This document shows positions 8,607 to 17,882 of a DNA stretch of 64,000 bases, one piece after another; positions within the stretch are counted from its first letter, which is position 1; the number at the start of each line of letters is the position of its first letter. The stretch lies in the NCBI GenBank assembly GCA_049288015.1, contig JBAQGX010000001.1:1-64000 (forward strand), written 5' to 3'. The DNA is from JAKLIN01 sp049288015. Its GTDB lineage: Archaea > Nanobdellota > Nanobdellia > Pacearchaeales > GW2011-AR1. Made by a program: the position numbers and the translations under genes. The notes beneath the pieces were generated by a model. The model had not been told where the DNA came from. It did not search any database and saw only the letters and a list, made by a program, of their open reading frames with translations.

Positions 8607-8607
8607 T

Positions 8608-8919
8608 TTATTCTTGTGTTTGCTTACCTGCTCTTTGTCCTTTTTTCTGATATTTAGACTTTCCGCATACAGTGCAAGTATACATTATATTTGTTTTTTT
8701 AGTTGTTTTAGATTTTCTTTTGAATTTGCTAACTGCTGGTTTGGAACCCCATTTCCCTTTGTTCCCTATCCCTACACCTAGTCCTCTTTTCTTTGCTCTT
8801 GATATTGAACCTCTAGTTAATGTTCCTCTTTTTGCTCCTGTTGAAACTAGCTTAATTTTTTGGTCTGTTTGCTTTTTACAATAAGGACAATATCTTTTTG
8901 TTTTCTTTGGAATCTTCAT
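8608..8919 (-). CDS. rpl44e: 50S ribosomal protein eL42 (L44e)
   Basis: This zinc-ribbon ribosomal protein of 103 aa lies near the E site of the large subunit. It has two CxxC pairs (CPYC at about 11-14 and CTVC near 80), the conserved 'STGAKRGTLTRGSISRAKKR', the flexible 'GNKGKWGSKPAV' loop and a basic C-terminus. A TTTAAA box centred at 8945.5 lies 26.5 bp upstream of the ATG, so the transcript is probably leaderless. Confidence 0.94.
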   Translation of the reverse strand: MKIPKKTKRYCPYCKKQTDQKIKLVSTGAKRGTLTRGSISRAKKRGLGVGIGNKGKWGSKPAVSKFKRKSKTTKKTNIMYTCTVCGKSKYQKKGQRAGKQTQE

Positions 8920-8959
8920 GTTTTCAAGAGAAAATTTGTCTTTTTAAAACTTGTTAAAT

Positions 8960-9030
8960 GGTCCCACGCAGAATCGGACTGCGGTCTTGTCCACGTCAAG
9001 GACATGTCTTAGCCACTGGACTATGGGACC
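8960..9030 (-). tRNA. tRNA-Val (anticodon GAC)
   Basis: A 71-nt cloverleaf lies on the minus strand with acceptor GGTCCCA/TGGGACC. The anticodon stem TGTCC/GGACA flanks loop TTGACGT, giving anticodon GAC. The T stem CGCAG/CTGCG pairs fully, but the T loop reads TCCGATT, so position 55 is C instead of the near-universal U. No CCA is encoded. Confidence 0.9.
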
Positions 9031-9070
9031 TGTTGGAAATATTTAAATAGTAATCCTTTTTTTAGTGAAT

Positions 9071-9256
9071 ATGGGTAAATTAGGTGGTATAGGATTGATT
9101 ATTTACATTATATTTGGGCTTTATTTTTTAAATATTTTCTTCAATTTAATAAGTCTCCCATTTTCGCCAACTGTGAATAGTTATCTTGCTCTTATTGCTG
9201 GATTCTTGTTGATAATTGGTGGAATATTTTTCTTCAAGGCCAATAGATTTAGATAG
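9071..9256 (+). CDS. Small two-helix membrane protein, unknown function
   Basis: A protein of 61 aa with two hydrophobic segments joined by a short polar loop and a C-terminal FFKANRFR. No known family is apparent. An in-frame GTG lies 6 bp upstream of the ATG, but the TTTAAA element centred at 9044.5 is 26.5 bp from the ATG at 9071, which favours the ATG with a leaderless transcript. It precedes the surface-protein pair. Confidence 0.5.
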   Translation: MGKLGGIGLIIYIIFGLYFLNIFFNLISLPFSPTVNSYLALIAGFLLIIGGIFFFKANRFR

Positions 9257-9344
9257 TGTTAAGATATTTTTTATAGGGATTTTTTGAGCAACACTAATAG
9301 TTTTTGATACTAATATTTATATATATATTTTCCATTTGTTTTCA

Positions 9345-11207
9345 ATGCAATTTAGAGAGGGGATTCTAACAAATTTGGTTAGAAAAAGAGGACAAGTTAC
9401 TATTTTTATAATTTTGGCGATTTTTATTTTGGCAACAGTTGCTGTTTTTCTTATTTACCGAAATAGTCAGTCTGTGACTAGTCAAATTCCTCAAGAGTTT
9501 CAACCTGTTTACAATACTTTTTTGTCTTGTGTTCAGAGTGATGCTCTTACCGGAATAAGTACTTTGGAAAGTCAAGGAGGATATATTTCAATTCCTCCTT
9601 TTCAACCAGGCTCAGTGTATATGCCTTTTTCTTCTGATCTAAATTTTTTAGGAAATCCGATTCCTTACTGGTATTATGTTTCAGGGAATAATATTGCAGA
9701 GCAGCAAGTTCCTTCCGAGCAAGATATGCAAAATCAACTTGCCCAATTGATTAATCAGAATGTAAGAAATTGCGATTTCGGTAATTTTACAGGACAAGAT
9801 TTTCAAGTTCAAATGGGTCAGCCTACAACTTCTGTTACAATAAATCAGGATCAAGTTCAGATAAATCTTGATATGAGTCTTAATATGAGCAGAGGTAATG
9901 ATACAACCTTTGTCAGGAATCATAAAGTTGAAATTAATTCAGAACTTGGAAATCTTTATCAGACCGCATTGACTGTTTATAATTACGAGCAGCAAAGTTT
10001 GTTTTTAGAAAATTATACAATTGATGTTCTTAGGAATTATGCTCCTGTTGACGGAGTTGATATAAGTTGTTCTCCAAGAATTTGGGATGCAGGAGGAATT
10101 GTAGAAAATCTGAGTCAAGCAATACAAGACAATATAGATTCAATAAGATCTGGAACTAATACAACTAATTATTTTACTTTAAAGATTCCTGTTCAAGGAG
10201 TTAGATTCTTGACTTCTTCAAATTGGTCTAGCGAATATGAAATTAATCCTTCTCAAGGTAATTTACTGATGGCTCAGCCGGTGGGAGATCAGGCCGGGTT
10301 GGGAATTTTAGGATTTTGTTATGTTCCATATCATTTTGTCTATGATGTTAAATATCCTGTGTTGGCAATAGTGCAGAAGAATGGAGAAATTTTTCAATTT
10401 CCGATGGCTGTAATTATCGAGGGTAATGAGCCAAGGAGTCCATTAAATGGAACAGCTATTTCATCCTCTTCACCAGAATTGTGCAATTATGAAAATACAA
10501 ATATGAATGTTAGCGTATTTGACTCTAATTCAAATCCAATTAATGCAAATATATCTTACGAATGCCTTGGAGAAACATGTAATATAGGGCAAACTTCATC
10601 TGGGGGAAGTTTGAGTGCTCCATTCCCTCAATGTGATAATGGATATGTTCTTGCTTCTGCAGCAGGTTATGCAACAGGGAGATCTGAATTTTCAACAACA
10701 CAATCTGGTAGTCTTAATATGATTCTAAACAAGTTGTATAACCTCCCTGTAAATTTGCAAATTGGTGGAAATATTTACAATGGAGATGCTACAATAACTT
10801 TCACTTCTTCTGATGGTACTTCTCAGACTTTAGTTTATCCTCAACAGACAAATGTAAATTTGAGCGAAGGAAATTATGAAGTACAAGTTTATGTTTACCA
10901 AAACTCTTCAATCAATGTTGGCGCAACTACAAATCAGCAATGTGTAAATGTTGCAGCTTCTGGACTAGCAGGAGTTCTTGGAGTAACGCAGCCACAATGC
11001 TTCAATGTTACTATTCCTGCTCAAGTTATTTCAGATGCTCTTTCTGGTGGAGGACAATCTGATTTCTTCGCTCTAGCGTCAAATCTGCAGAGTTCAAAAT
11101 CAATTACAATAAATGCACCATCTCTTCCAACTCCAACGAGCTTAGAACAATTGCAAAATAATTATATTTTATTCACTAATGAAAATTTGACAATAGGTCT
11201 AACTTAA
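9345..11207 (+). CDS. Large pilin-like membrane-anchored surface protein
   Basis: The 620-aa protein begins with a short basic leader, then RKRGQ (13-17) and an uninterrupted hydrophobic helix (18-38). This resembles a class III (type IV pilin-like) signal in which prepilin peptidase cuts after G with Q at +1. A plain N-terminal anchor is the alternative. The remainder is extracellular in character: rich in Asn, Gln, Ser and Thr with many N-glycosylation sequons and scattered cysteines, including 'VDISCSPRIWDAGG' and 'LGILGFCYVPYHFVYD'. The C-terminal third looks like beta-sandwich repeats. A TATA-rich element near 9320 places the start at 9345, not the upstream in-frame TTG. It ends 1 bp before the giant gene, so the two proteins are co-expressed. 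Confidence 0.7.
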   Translation: MQFREGILTNLVRKRGQVTIFIILAIFILATVAVFLIYRNSQSVTSQIPQEFQPVYNTFLSCVQSDALTGISTLESQGGYISIPPFQPGSVYMPFSSDLNFLGNPIPYWYYVSGNNIAEQQVPSEQDMQNQLAQLINQNVRNCDFGNFTGQDFQVQMGQPTTSVTINQDQVQINLDMSLNMSRGNDTTFVRNHKVEINSELGNLYQTALTVYNYEQQSLFLENYTIDVLRNYAPVDGVDISCSPRIWDAGGIVENLSQAIQDNIDSIRSGTNTTNYFTLKIPVQGVRFLTSSNWSSEYEINPSQGNLLMAQPVGDQAGLGILGFCYVPYHFVYDVKYPVLAIVQKNGEIFQFPMAVIIEGNEPRSPLNGTAISSSSPELCNYENTNMNVSVFDSNSNPINANISYECLGETCNIGQTSSGGSLSAPFPQCDNGYVLASAAGYATGRSEFSTTQSGSLNMILNKLYNLPVNLQIGGNIYNGDATITFTSSDGTSQTLVYPQQTNVNLSEGNYEVQVYVYQNSSINVGATTNQQCVNVAASGLAGVLGVTQPQCFNVTIPAQVISDALSGGGQSDFFALASNLQSSKSITINAPSLPTPTSLEQLQNNYILFTNENLTIGLT

Positions 11208-11208
11208 A

Positions 11209-14200
11209 ATGAAATCGTTTGGTGTTAAACATACAATAATTTTGATGCTTGGAATTTTGCTATTTGTAGTTTGTTCTTTAAATTATATATCCGCGACATT
11301 CACTGTTTCTAATCCGCAGACTAGTCTTTATACCAACCTTTTTTCTAGTTCTAATTCAGGCATCAGTCCTTCTACATGTCAAGCAGGTCAAGATTTTATT
11401 CTTCAAATTTCTCCAACAGGATGTACTCCGGCTATTGTAAGAAGTGATTTACTTGAACAGCAAGATGTTCCTGTTTTCTGTCCTCTAACAGCAACACAGG
11501 TAAATCCTCTTATCAATGTGAAGGCGATTAGTAGTATTTCATTTACAGGAAATTATTCGCAATACGTTAACAGCATAGGTTTCTATCCCGCTCAAGCCGC
11601 TTTGAATCTTAATGGCCAAGTGAATAATTACCCTGTTCTAAGTAACGTAGGATATGTTGTTATTGATATGAAACAGATGCCTAATGAATCTTCTATGCCT
11701 GATTTTGTACAAGGTAATCTTACTGCTACGATAAATTATAATGCACAAAATGCATTAGGTGTTGGAACAGTAAGTCTTTATCTTCCCGTAATTACTGATT
11801 CTAACTGGCAAACTCAGTATCCAAATTATGGATTTTGGAATGGGAAGGGGTACTTGAGGGCAACCAATATACAAGGTAATGGAGCAACTATTTCTGTTTA
11901 TGATAAGAATCTAAATCAAATTTCAACAGTTATTTTACAATCAGGACAAACTTCTAGTGATCTTTCTATTCCTGGATTTGATTTTTGTTCAGGTACTATG
12001 CAGATGACATTAAACAGTCTTCAGAACGCTAATACTATGGCACAGCTGAATATTAATGGTAATGTCCTTGAAGTTGCGCAGGGGCAAAATTTGTTGAATA
12101 ATGAATGTCAAGTTTTGAATGTGCAGCAGCAAGGTATTTCTAGCGATGTACAACTTGGCTGTAATACGGATTCAGGGCATCAGACTTTTGATTTAAGGTT
12201 ATCTCCTCGTGTCACCTTGAATATTAATGGGCAATCTGTGAATGCGGGATTGGGAGATTATTTGTACACTAATAATAACATGGGCGTTTTCCTTGGATAT
12301 ATAGGTACAAATGGGGGAGTTGTGACTGGTCCAAATGGTTACAAAAACTTGGAAATTGTGCTTGTAGAACAACCTAATCAAGGTCCTGGTTCATCGCTTT
12401 CTAATGATCAACTTGCTTCAGTTGCTAATCTTATGTATGATTATAGTTATTCAAGATTAACTGGAATTGCATCTCTTGATGTCATCTTTAATGTTGGTAA
12501 AGTTTTTGTTGGGGCAGGTGAGCAATTTATTAGACAGCTTGTTCAAGGTCAGCAAATAGATTATCTTGATTATAGTGTAGCAGGACAATCTAAATTTGGA
12601 GCTAATGTTGGAATTACTGGATTTTCGAGTCCTCAAGATTCAATAATTAACAATCAACAGGTAACTCAGAACTATCAGAGTGCTTCTACAGATTATCAGT
12701 CTGTTCTTAATAATTATCCTTCTGAGTCTTATCCTTCTGGGAGCACCCCCTCATTAGGAGAACAATCATTATACCAGCAAATGCAATTAGCGAATAGTTT
12801 GAATCAGAAGAGTACTTTATCCACTCTGTGTACTAATTTTAAACAGAGATATCCAAGTGCAACAGAAGACTTAAGTTTTTGCAATGATGCTTCTTCTTTG
12901 TCAAGCCAAACTGTTGCAAGTAAGTATATCTCCATAAATGGACAATCTTACCTGATTAAATTATCTGGAATTTATGAACCAACATATACTGATTTTGGTG
13001 CTCAAGTCGTTGTTAAATATCCAGATGGAGTAACTACTAAGACATTTAATCTAATAAAAGATCAGAGTGTTTCTTTGAATGATACTACGGGTGAAACTGT
13101 ACAGCTTATCAATCTGGGCACTACCCCCTCAGGTACAACAGTGAATGTTGGAGGTACACCTACATCTAGTAGTGGTACTGCAACATTGGCAGTTAGCACT
13201 TCCTCTCTTTCTGCAATTTCTACTACAAAAGTATTGCAACAGAACGTACCAGCTACAATAACAGATCCTGTTAATAAACAAAATTATATTTTGACCTTAG
13301 AGAATATAAATTTGAATCAGTATGCTCAAGTAACTCTCACCCCCCAAGCAAACAATCTTGGATCACATGCTAATTTTTCGTTTGATATTGGTATTGAAAA
13401 AAGAGCAATACAGCTTACTCCTAGTCAAATTGAAAATAAAATTAGCCAGTTAAATTCTTCAATTTCTCAATGGCAATCAATTTCAGACACAACTGGGAAA
13501 GTTGTCCAAGGTCTTAATACTGCTTGTCTTGCTACTGGGGCAATATTGACTATAAAGAATCTGGTTGCAAATTTAAATGGTCCAACGGGAATCGCAAGGC
13601 AGACTGTAATGACTGGGGCAGGTGGATGGACTGCAAGATGCCAAGGCATGGTAAGTAATGGGCAGTATGTATCCTTGAATCAGTGTTTTCTTAATAATTC
13701 TAATCAAATTGATGCTGATGTAAATGCAACAAGTTTCATTATGCAGCAAGAGAATAAAGAAAGAGCAAATCTGCAAGCCCCCTATACTTCTAAGAGTTCT
13801 CTTATATCGGATAATGTTGTTAATACAAATCAATTCTTACAGCAAGCTTTCATTCCTGCAGTTAGTTCTGGTTTAAGTAATATTGGAGCTAATACTATCG
13901 TAAATCCTCAAGATCCATCTCAAAGTATTAGTGTCTCAACTGCCCAGGGTTTGCTTTCTAATCCCGGATGTAACACAAACATAGGTCTTCCTAATGCAGA
14001 AAATGTGCAGCTTTATTCAGATATTCTTAGTTCTGGATCAACAAGTGATAGTTTGAAGACCTTCGCACAACAAGGACTTTACTCTACGCTGTCAGGTATA
14101 CAGGCAACTTCAAATGGTTGTATACAACAACAAACGCTTGCAACAACCCTAGGAGTTTCGAATAATAATGTGATGATTGGTTCTTTTAGTAAAGCAAATC

Positions 14201-17200
14201 AAGTATCAGTTACAAGTCCATCAACGTTTGGCAGCATTCCTGCAAGTAGTCAACTTGCAACTGAGATTTCTGATTCAAAAATCAATTTCCCCTCGAAGGA
14301 TAATTATTATATTTTTCAAGATACGAGTACTGCTCAAGTTTATCTTATAGATTATAATAGTGATGGGGTTGTTCAAAGCACTTATTTGAGTAATGGGAAT
14401 ACTTTGACCCCTTATGCTACTACTCAGTCTTCAAATTCTCAAAATAATCAAGGTACTGCTTTAGGCAGCCAGAAAAATCCATTAAATTTACAATTTAAAA
14501 TTTATTCCGCGTCTGCATATCAGAATACTTACAAAAATCCCCAAGTTCAGTATTTTGAAACTGCTCCTTATCAAGGAATGCCTGCAATTGTTCCATTCGA
14601 TTTGCAGAATGGTTGGTATGCTGCAGTTCAGCAAACTTTACCATCGGGAGGAGCAACCGCTACTCAATCTTATGCAGCTTCAGGACAAGTTCAAAGTTTT
14701 TATTTGTGTAATGTTGGAGCAAATGGATTGGAAGAAGGAATTGGTATGGGAGATGATCAGTGTGAAAGCATAAATCTCGCAACAAATCAACTGAACAATC
14801 AGTTTCCTGCATTAGATTCAACTACGACGCAAAAATTAGTGGCTCAGGCAGTAAGTGCAATTCAACAGGCTCAGAAAGCTTACGCTTCTGGTGTTAGTAG
14901 TGTGGTAATTAATGGTCATAATATTAAAGTTGGGCAGCCAGCTACTAACGTTCCTCAAATTCAATGCCAAGACTTTATGTCTCCAAGTGATTGTAACTGG
15001 TTATTCAATTTGTGTGATCCTGTTGTTTGTCCTACAAGTAGATGTAATTTCGGAGGAGCTTATCCTGTACAAGATGTTGCTCAGACTGGAATAATAGGAA
15101 GCATTGCATTATGTTTGCCTAATGCTAGAGAAGGGATAGTAATTCCTGTTTGTTTAACAGGAATTAAAGCAGGAATTGATAATTTTATTTCAGTCCAGAA
15201 AGATTATGCAAGTTGTTTGCAAGAAAATCTTAATACGGGGAAAACAACAGGTATTTGTGACGAGATAAATAGTATTTATTTATGCGATTTCTTCTGGCAA
15301 CAAGCTGCGCCTCTTGCAAATATTGCTATTCCTAAGATTACTCAAGCTATTGCAGGACAAAATACGAGGGGGGGAGGCGAATATTTATCTGTCCCTAATG
15401 CGTGGCAGACTGCACAACAATCAGTCAATTATTTTGTAACTTCCTACGGACAAAATGCATTTAATGCTTTCAATATTAAATCGGGACAGAATATAGGAAC
15501 TACTTTATGTCAGAATTTTGCTTCTCTTACTGTTCCAAACGGAGCTGATTTATTAAATCAAATAACTGCTCCAGATTCTCCTCCTCAGTTTTCAGGAAAT
15601 TTCCAAGAAATTCCTTTTACTACTGCAACTGTTCCTCCAACCTCACAATATCAAGTATTTTATCATATTTTTGCAGGGAATAATCAGGGAGTTTCTTACA
15701 GTGTTTATTTGCAAAGATCATCAGGGGGTTCTTATTACCAAGACACTTCTGCAATACAGCAAGTAGATTCAGGTTATATTGCTGCGGGAAGTTCCAATAG
15801 TCAGACAAAAGATTTTACCGCTGCTTCGGGATATAATCAGTTATGCATTGATGTTAATGGACAATTAGATTGCGGATTCCAGCAGGTTTCAACTTCACTT
15901 GCATCTAATTATTTGCAAAGCCAGTATTTATCAACGGAGGCTAATAATACTCAGATTACAACACAGCAAGATTGTATTTCAGGTAGCTCAAGTGCTTATA
16001 ATTTGTTGAATCCAAATGTTCAGAATGGAGTTACCAACACTATTAATCCCCAAATATATAATAGCGGTATAACTAGAGTTTGTGCGACAAGCAATCCAGG
16101 TACAGGAACTGATCCAAATGTTGGAACACAAAGTTCTAGATGGGTACAAGTAGGTTATTGTGGAACTCCAAGCCTTATATGCTGGCTTGATACTAGTGGA
16201 TTAAAAAGTCTTCTGAACTCTCCTGATTTAGCTACTTATCTTTCAAATGGAACAATAAATACATTAGGTAATGAAACTTTGCAAAGTGTTGAAGGTAATT
16301 ATATGTCTATCTTACTAAATCAATCTGGTTATTTAAGTAACGATGAGTTTGACAGTAATGTTCAAACAATAAAATCAGAAACAAGTCCAAATGACCAGAT
16401 AAACTCAATACAAGCAATCATTAACAAAGTTTTCTATAATAATCAGAAGGCTGAATTGTTGTTTTTAAGGGCAGGGGCGTATAGTCAACTTGCTTTGGCT
16501 TCGTCTGTGAACTCAACAACAACTACAGGGGCTTCTGGAACCTCTTCATCATTATTAACTTCAGGTACTTCATGTACTTCTAATGCACAGTGTCAAAGTG
16601 GGGACTGTGATTCTACTTTGAATGTTTGTGTGGGAGTATCTACTGGATCTTCATCATCCACTACTCCATCTGGAACATCAGCAACAGGATCCTCTTCACC
16701 GGGAACATCTTCCGGAGTTACTGTAAATGATCTTGTAAATGTAATGACTGATGCTAAGACAACTCAATATGGTGGTAGATACTGTAATTGTGGCTCTAGT
16801 TGTCAACAGTATGCTCAGTCTATTATGAATGCTGCAAACACTTACGGAGAAGATCCGGTACTATTATTGTCTATAATGATGCAAGAATCTGATTGCACTG
16901 TTACCGCTCAGTCTGGGTCTTCTGTTGGATTAATGCAAATTTCTTCATATGGTCTTTGCAGCGGTCTTGGGGTTAACAGTGCTAGCGATGTTACAGGAAG
17001 CGCAAATTATGATAAAAATATTCAGTGTGGCGCCTCGATTTTGAAACAGAAATATAGTGAATATAGTCAAGGGCAAACTTATACTTGTGATGGATTTACT
17101 GCTGTTGATAGTGGATGGGATGCTGCACTAAGGGGATATATTGGTTATGGATGCACGAATAATGTGAATATAGATGTCCCAACTTATGTAAATGATGTTG

Positions 17201-17760
17201 ATACTAGGTACACTGCATTAATGAGTTTTATAACAAATAATAAAAATACTCAAGGTTCTTCATCACAGACAACATCTTCTACATTGCAGTTGACACAGTT
17301 TAATCCCTACAAACCGATATTTGACAAATATGCTTCTCAGAATCTTCCTGTATTTGTAACAGGTTCAACAACCAGCCAAACATTTACTAAGAATGATTTT
17401 GAGGCTTTGCTTGTTGCGATTGCTCAGTATTGTAATTGGGGAGGAAGTAATGGTGATTGGTTAATGTGTTATCAATATGGGGTTACTAATTATCAAGGGG
17501 CAGATAATCAAGTTGCAACAGTTTCTGGAATTTTGCAAGCTGTTATAAGTGAAAATATTCAAAGTTCATCTTCCTATTATCCATGTATTTCTACAACAGT
17601 TGTAAATGATAGACTAAGTTGCATTTTGAGTGTTCTAAATACAGGTAAAACAAATTCCCCTGGATTTTTTGGAATTGGAGCAAATACTGATGGAATTAAT
17701 TATGCGAAAAGTGTAATGAGCTTTTATACTCAGTGGGACGCCTATTTTAATTCACAATAA
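11209..17760 (+). CDS. Giant secreted surface protein with lysozyme-like SLT domain
   Basis: This 2183-aa protein opens with a signal peptide/anchor (hydrophobic 9-29) and a conserved-looking N-terminal region containing 'RSDLLEQQDVPVFCP' (about 80-95). A very long Gln/Asn/Ser/Thr-rich stretch follows. A Cys-dense module lies at about 1250-1385 (CDPVVCPTSRCNFGG). A Cys-rich knot (about 1789-1811) and a Ser/Thr/Gly linker (about 1813-1838) precede a lytic-transglycosylase/goose-lysozyme-like fold at about 1850-2020. The candidate catalytic Glu is E1893 in MMQESDC, followed by GLMQIS at 1907-1912. A further globular tail covers about 2040-2183. SLT enzymes cleave peptidoglycan glycan strands; this organism would not have a bacterial wall, so an action on other cells or a re-purposed fold is inferred. 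It is the second gene of a two-gene unit. Confidence 0.75.
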   Translation: MKSFGVKHTIILMLGILLFVVCSLNYISATFTVSNPQTSLYTNLFSSSNSGISPSTCQAGQDFILQISPTGCTPAIVRSDLLEQQDVPVFCPLTATQVNPLINVKAISSISFTGNYSQYVNSIGFYPAQAALNLNGQVNNYPVLSNVGYVVIDMKQMPNESSMPDFVQGNLTATINYNAQNALGVGTVSLYLPVITDSNWQTQYPNYGFWNGKGYLRATNIQGNGATISVYDKNLNQISTVILQSGQTSSDLSIPGFDFCSGTMQMTLNSLQNANTMAQLNINGNVLEVAQGQNLLNNECQVLNVQQQGISSDVQLGCNTDSGHQTFDLRLSPRVTLNINGQSVNAGLGDYLYTNNNMGVFLGYIGTNGGVVTGPNGYKNLEIVLVEQPNQGPGSSLSNDQLASVANLMYDYSYSRLTGIASLDVIFNVGKVFVGAGEQFIRQLVQGQQIDYLDYSVAGQSKFGANVGITGFSSPQDSIINNQQVTQNYQSASTDYQSVLNNYPSESYPSGSTPSLGEQSLYQQMQLANSLNQKSTLSTLCTNFKQRYPSATEDLSFCNDASSLSSQTVASKYISINGQSYLIKLSGIYEPTYTDFGAQVVVKYPDGVTTKTFNLIKDQSVSLNDTTGETVQLINLGTTPSGTTVNVGGTPTSSSGTATLAVSTSSLSAISTTKVLQQNVPATITDPVNKQNYILTLENINLNQYAQVTLTPQANNLGSHANFSFDIGIEKRAIQLTPSQIENKISQLNSSISQWQSISDTTGKVVQGLNTACLATGAILTIKNLVANLNGPTGIARQTVMTGAGGWTARCQGMVSNGQYVSLNQCFLNNSNQIDADVNATSFIMQQENKERANLQAPYTSKSSLISDNVVNTNQFLQQAFIPAVSSGLSNIGANTIVNPQDPSQSISVSTAQGLLSNPGCNTNIGLPNAENVQLYSDILSSGSTSDSLKTFAQQGLYSTLSGIQATSNGCIQQQTLATTLGVSNNNVMIGSFSKANQVSVTSPSTFGSIPASSQLATEISDSKINFPSKDNYYIFQDTSTAQVYLIDYNSDGVVQSTYLSNGNTLTPYATTQSSNSQNNQGTALGSQKNPLNLQFKIYSASAYQNTYKNPQVQYFETAPYQGMPAIVPFDLQNGWYAAVQQTLPSGGATATQSYAASGQVQSFYLCNVGANGLEEGIGMGDDQCESINLATNQLNNQFPALDSTTTQKLVAQAVSAIQQAQKAYASGVSSVVINGHNIKVGQPATNVPQIQCQDFMSPSDCNWLFNLCDPVVCPTSRCNFGGAYPVQDVAQTGIIGSIALCLPNAREGIVIPVCLTGIKAGIDNFISVQKDYASCLQENLNTGKTTGICDEINSIYLCDFFWQQAAPLANIAIPKITQAIAGQNTRGGGEYLSVPNAWQTAQQSVNYFVTSYGQNAFNAFNIKSGQNIGTTLCQNFASLTVPNGADLLNQITAPDSPPQFSGNFQEIPFTTATVPPTSQYQVFYHIFAGNNQGVSYSVYLQRSSGGSYYQDTSAIQQVDSGYIAAGSSNSQTKDFTAASGYNQLCIDVNGQLDCGFQQVSTSLASNYLQSQYLSTEANNTQITTQQDCISGSSSAYNLLNPNVQNGVTNTINPQIYNSGITRVCATSNPGTGTDPNVGTQSSRWVQVGYCGTPSLICWLDTSGLKSLLNSPDLATYLSNGTINTLGNETLQSVEGNYMSILLNQSGYLSNDEFDSNVQTIKSETSPNDQINSIQAIINKVFYNNQKAELLFLRAGAYSQLALASSVNSTTTTGASGTSSSLLTSGTSCTSNAQCQSGDCDSTLNVCVGVSTGSSSSTTPSGTSATGSSSPGTSSGVTVNDLVNVMTDAKTTQYGGRYCNCGSSCQQYAQSIMNAANTYGEDPVLLLSIMMQESDCTVTAQSGSSVGLMQISSYGLCSGLGVNSASDVTGSANYDKNIQCGASILKQKYSEYSQGQTYTCDGFTAVDSGWDAALRGYIGYGCTNNVNIDVPTYVNDVDTRYTALMSFITNNKNTQGSSSQTTSSTLQLTQFNPYKPIFDKYASQNLPVFVTGSTTSQTFTKNDFEALLVAIAQYCNWGGSNGDWLMCYQYGVTNYQGADNQVATVSGILQAVISENIQSSSSYYPCISTTVVNDRLSCILSVLNTGKTNSPGFFGIGANTDGINYAKSVMSFYTQWDAYFNSQ

Positions 17761-17766
17761 ATATAT

Positions 17767-17840
17767 GCCCCCGACAGGATTTGAACCTGCGACCCTTAGC
17801 TTAGAAGGCTAATGCTCTATCCAGGCTGAGCTACAGGGGC
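17767..17840 (-). tRNA. tRNA-Arg (anticodon UCU)
   Basis: A 74-nt cloverleaf lies on the minus strand. The acceptor is GCCCCTG/CGGGGGC (one T-G pair), the anticodon stem TTAGC/GCTAA flanks loop CTTCTAA, giving UCU, and the T arm is GCAGG-TTCAAAT-CCTGT. It lies directly upstream of the RNase Z gene's 3' end, on the same strand. Confidence 0.93.
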
Positions 17841-17882
17841 TTTTTACTAATTAACACAAAATAAGAGATTTAAAGCTTTTTA

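Noticed and set aside
11209..17760. Giant ORF as a misassembly of several genes
   Set aside because: One uninterrupted frame with uniform composition, a signal peptide at the start and domain-like organisation; no internal promoter or SD seen to suggest separate genes.
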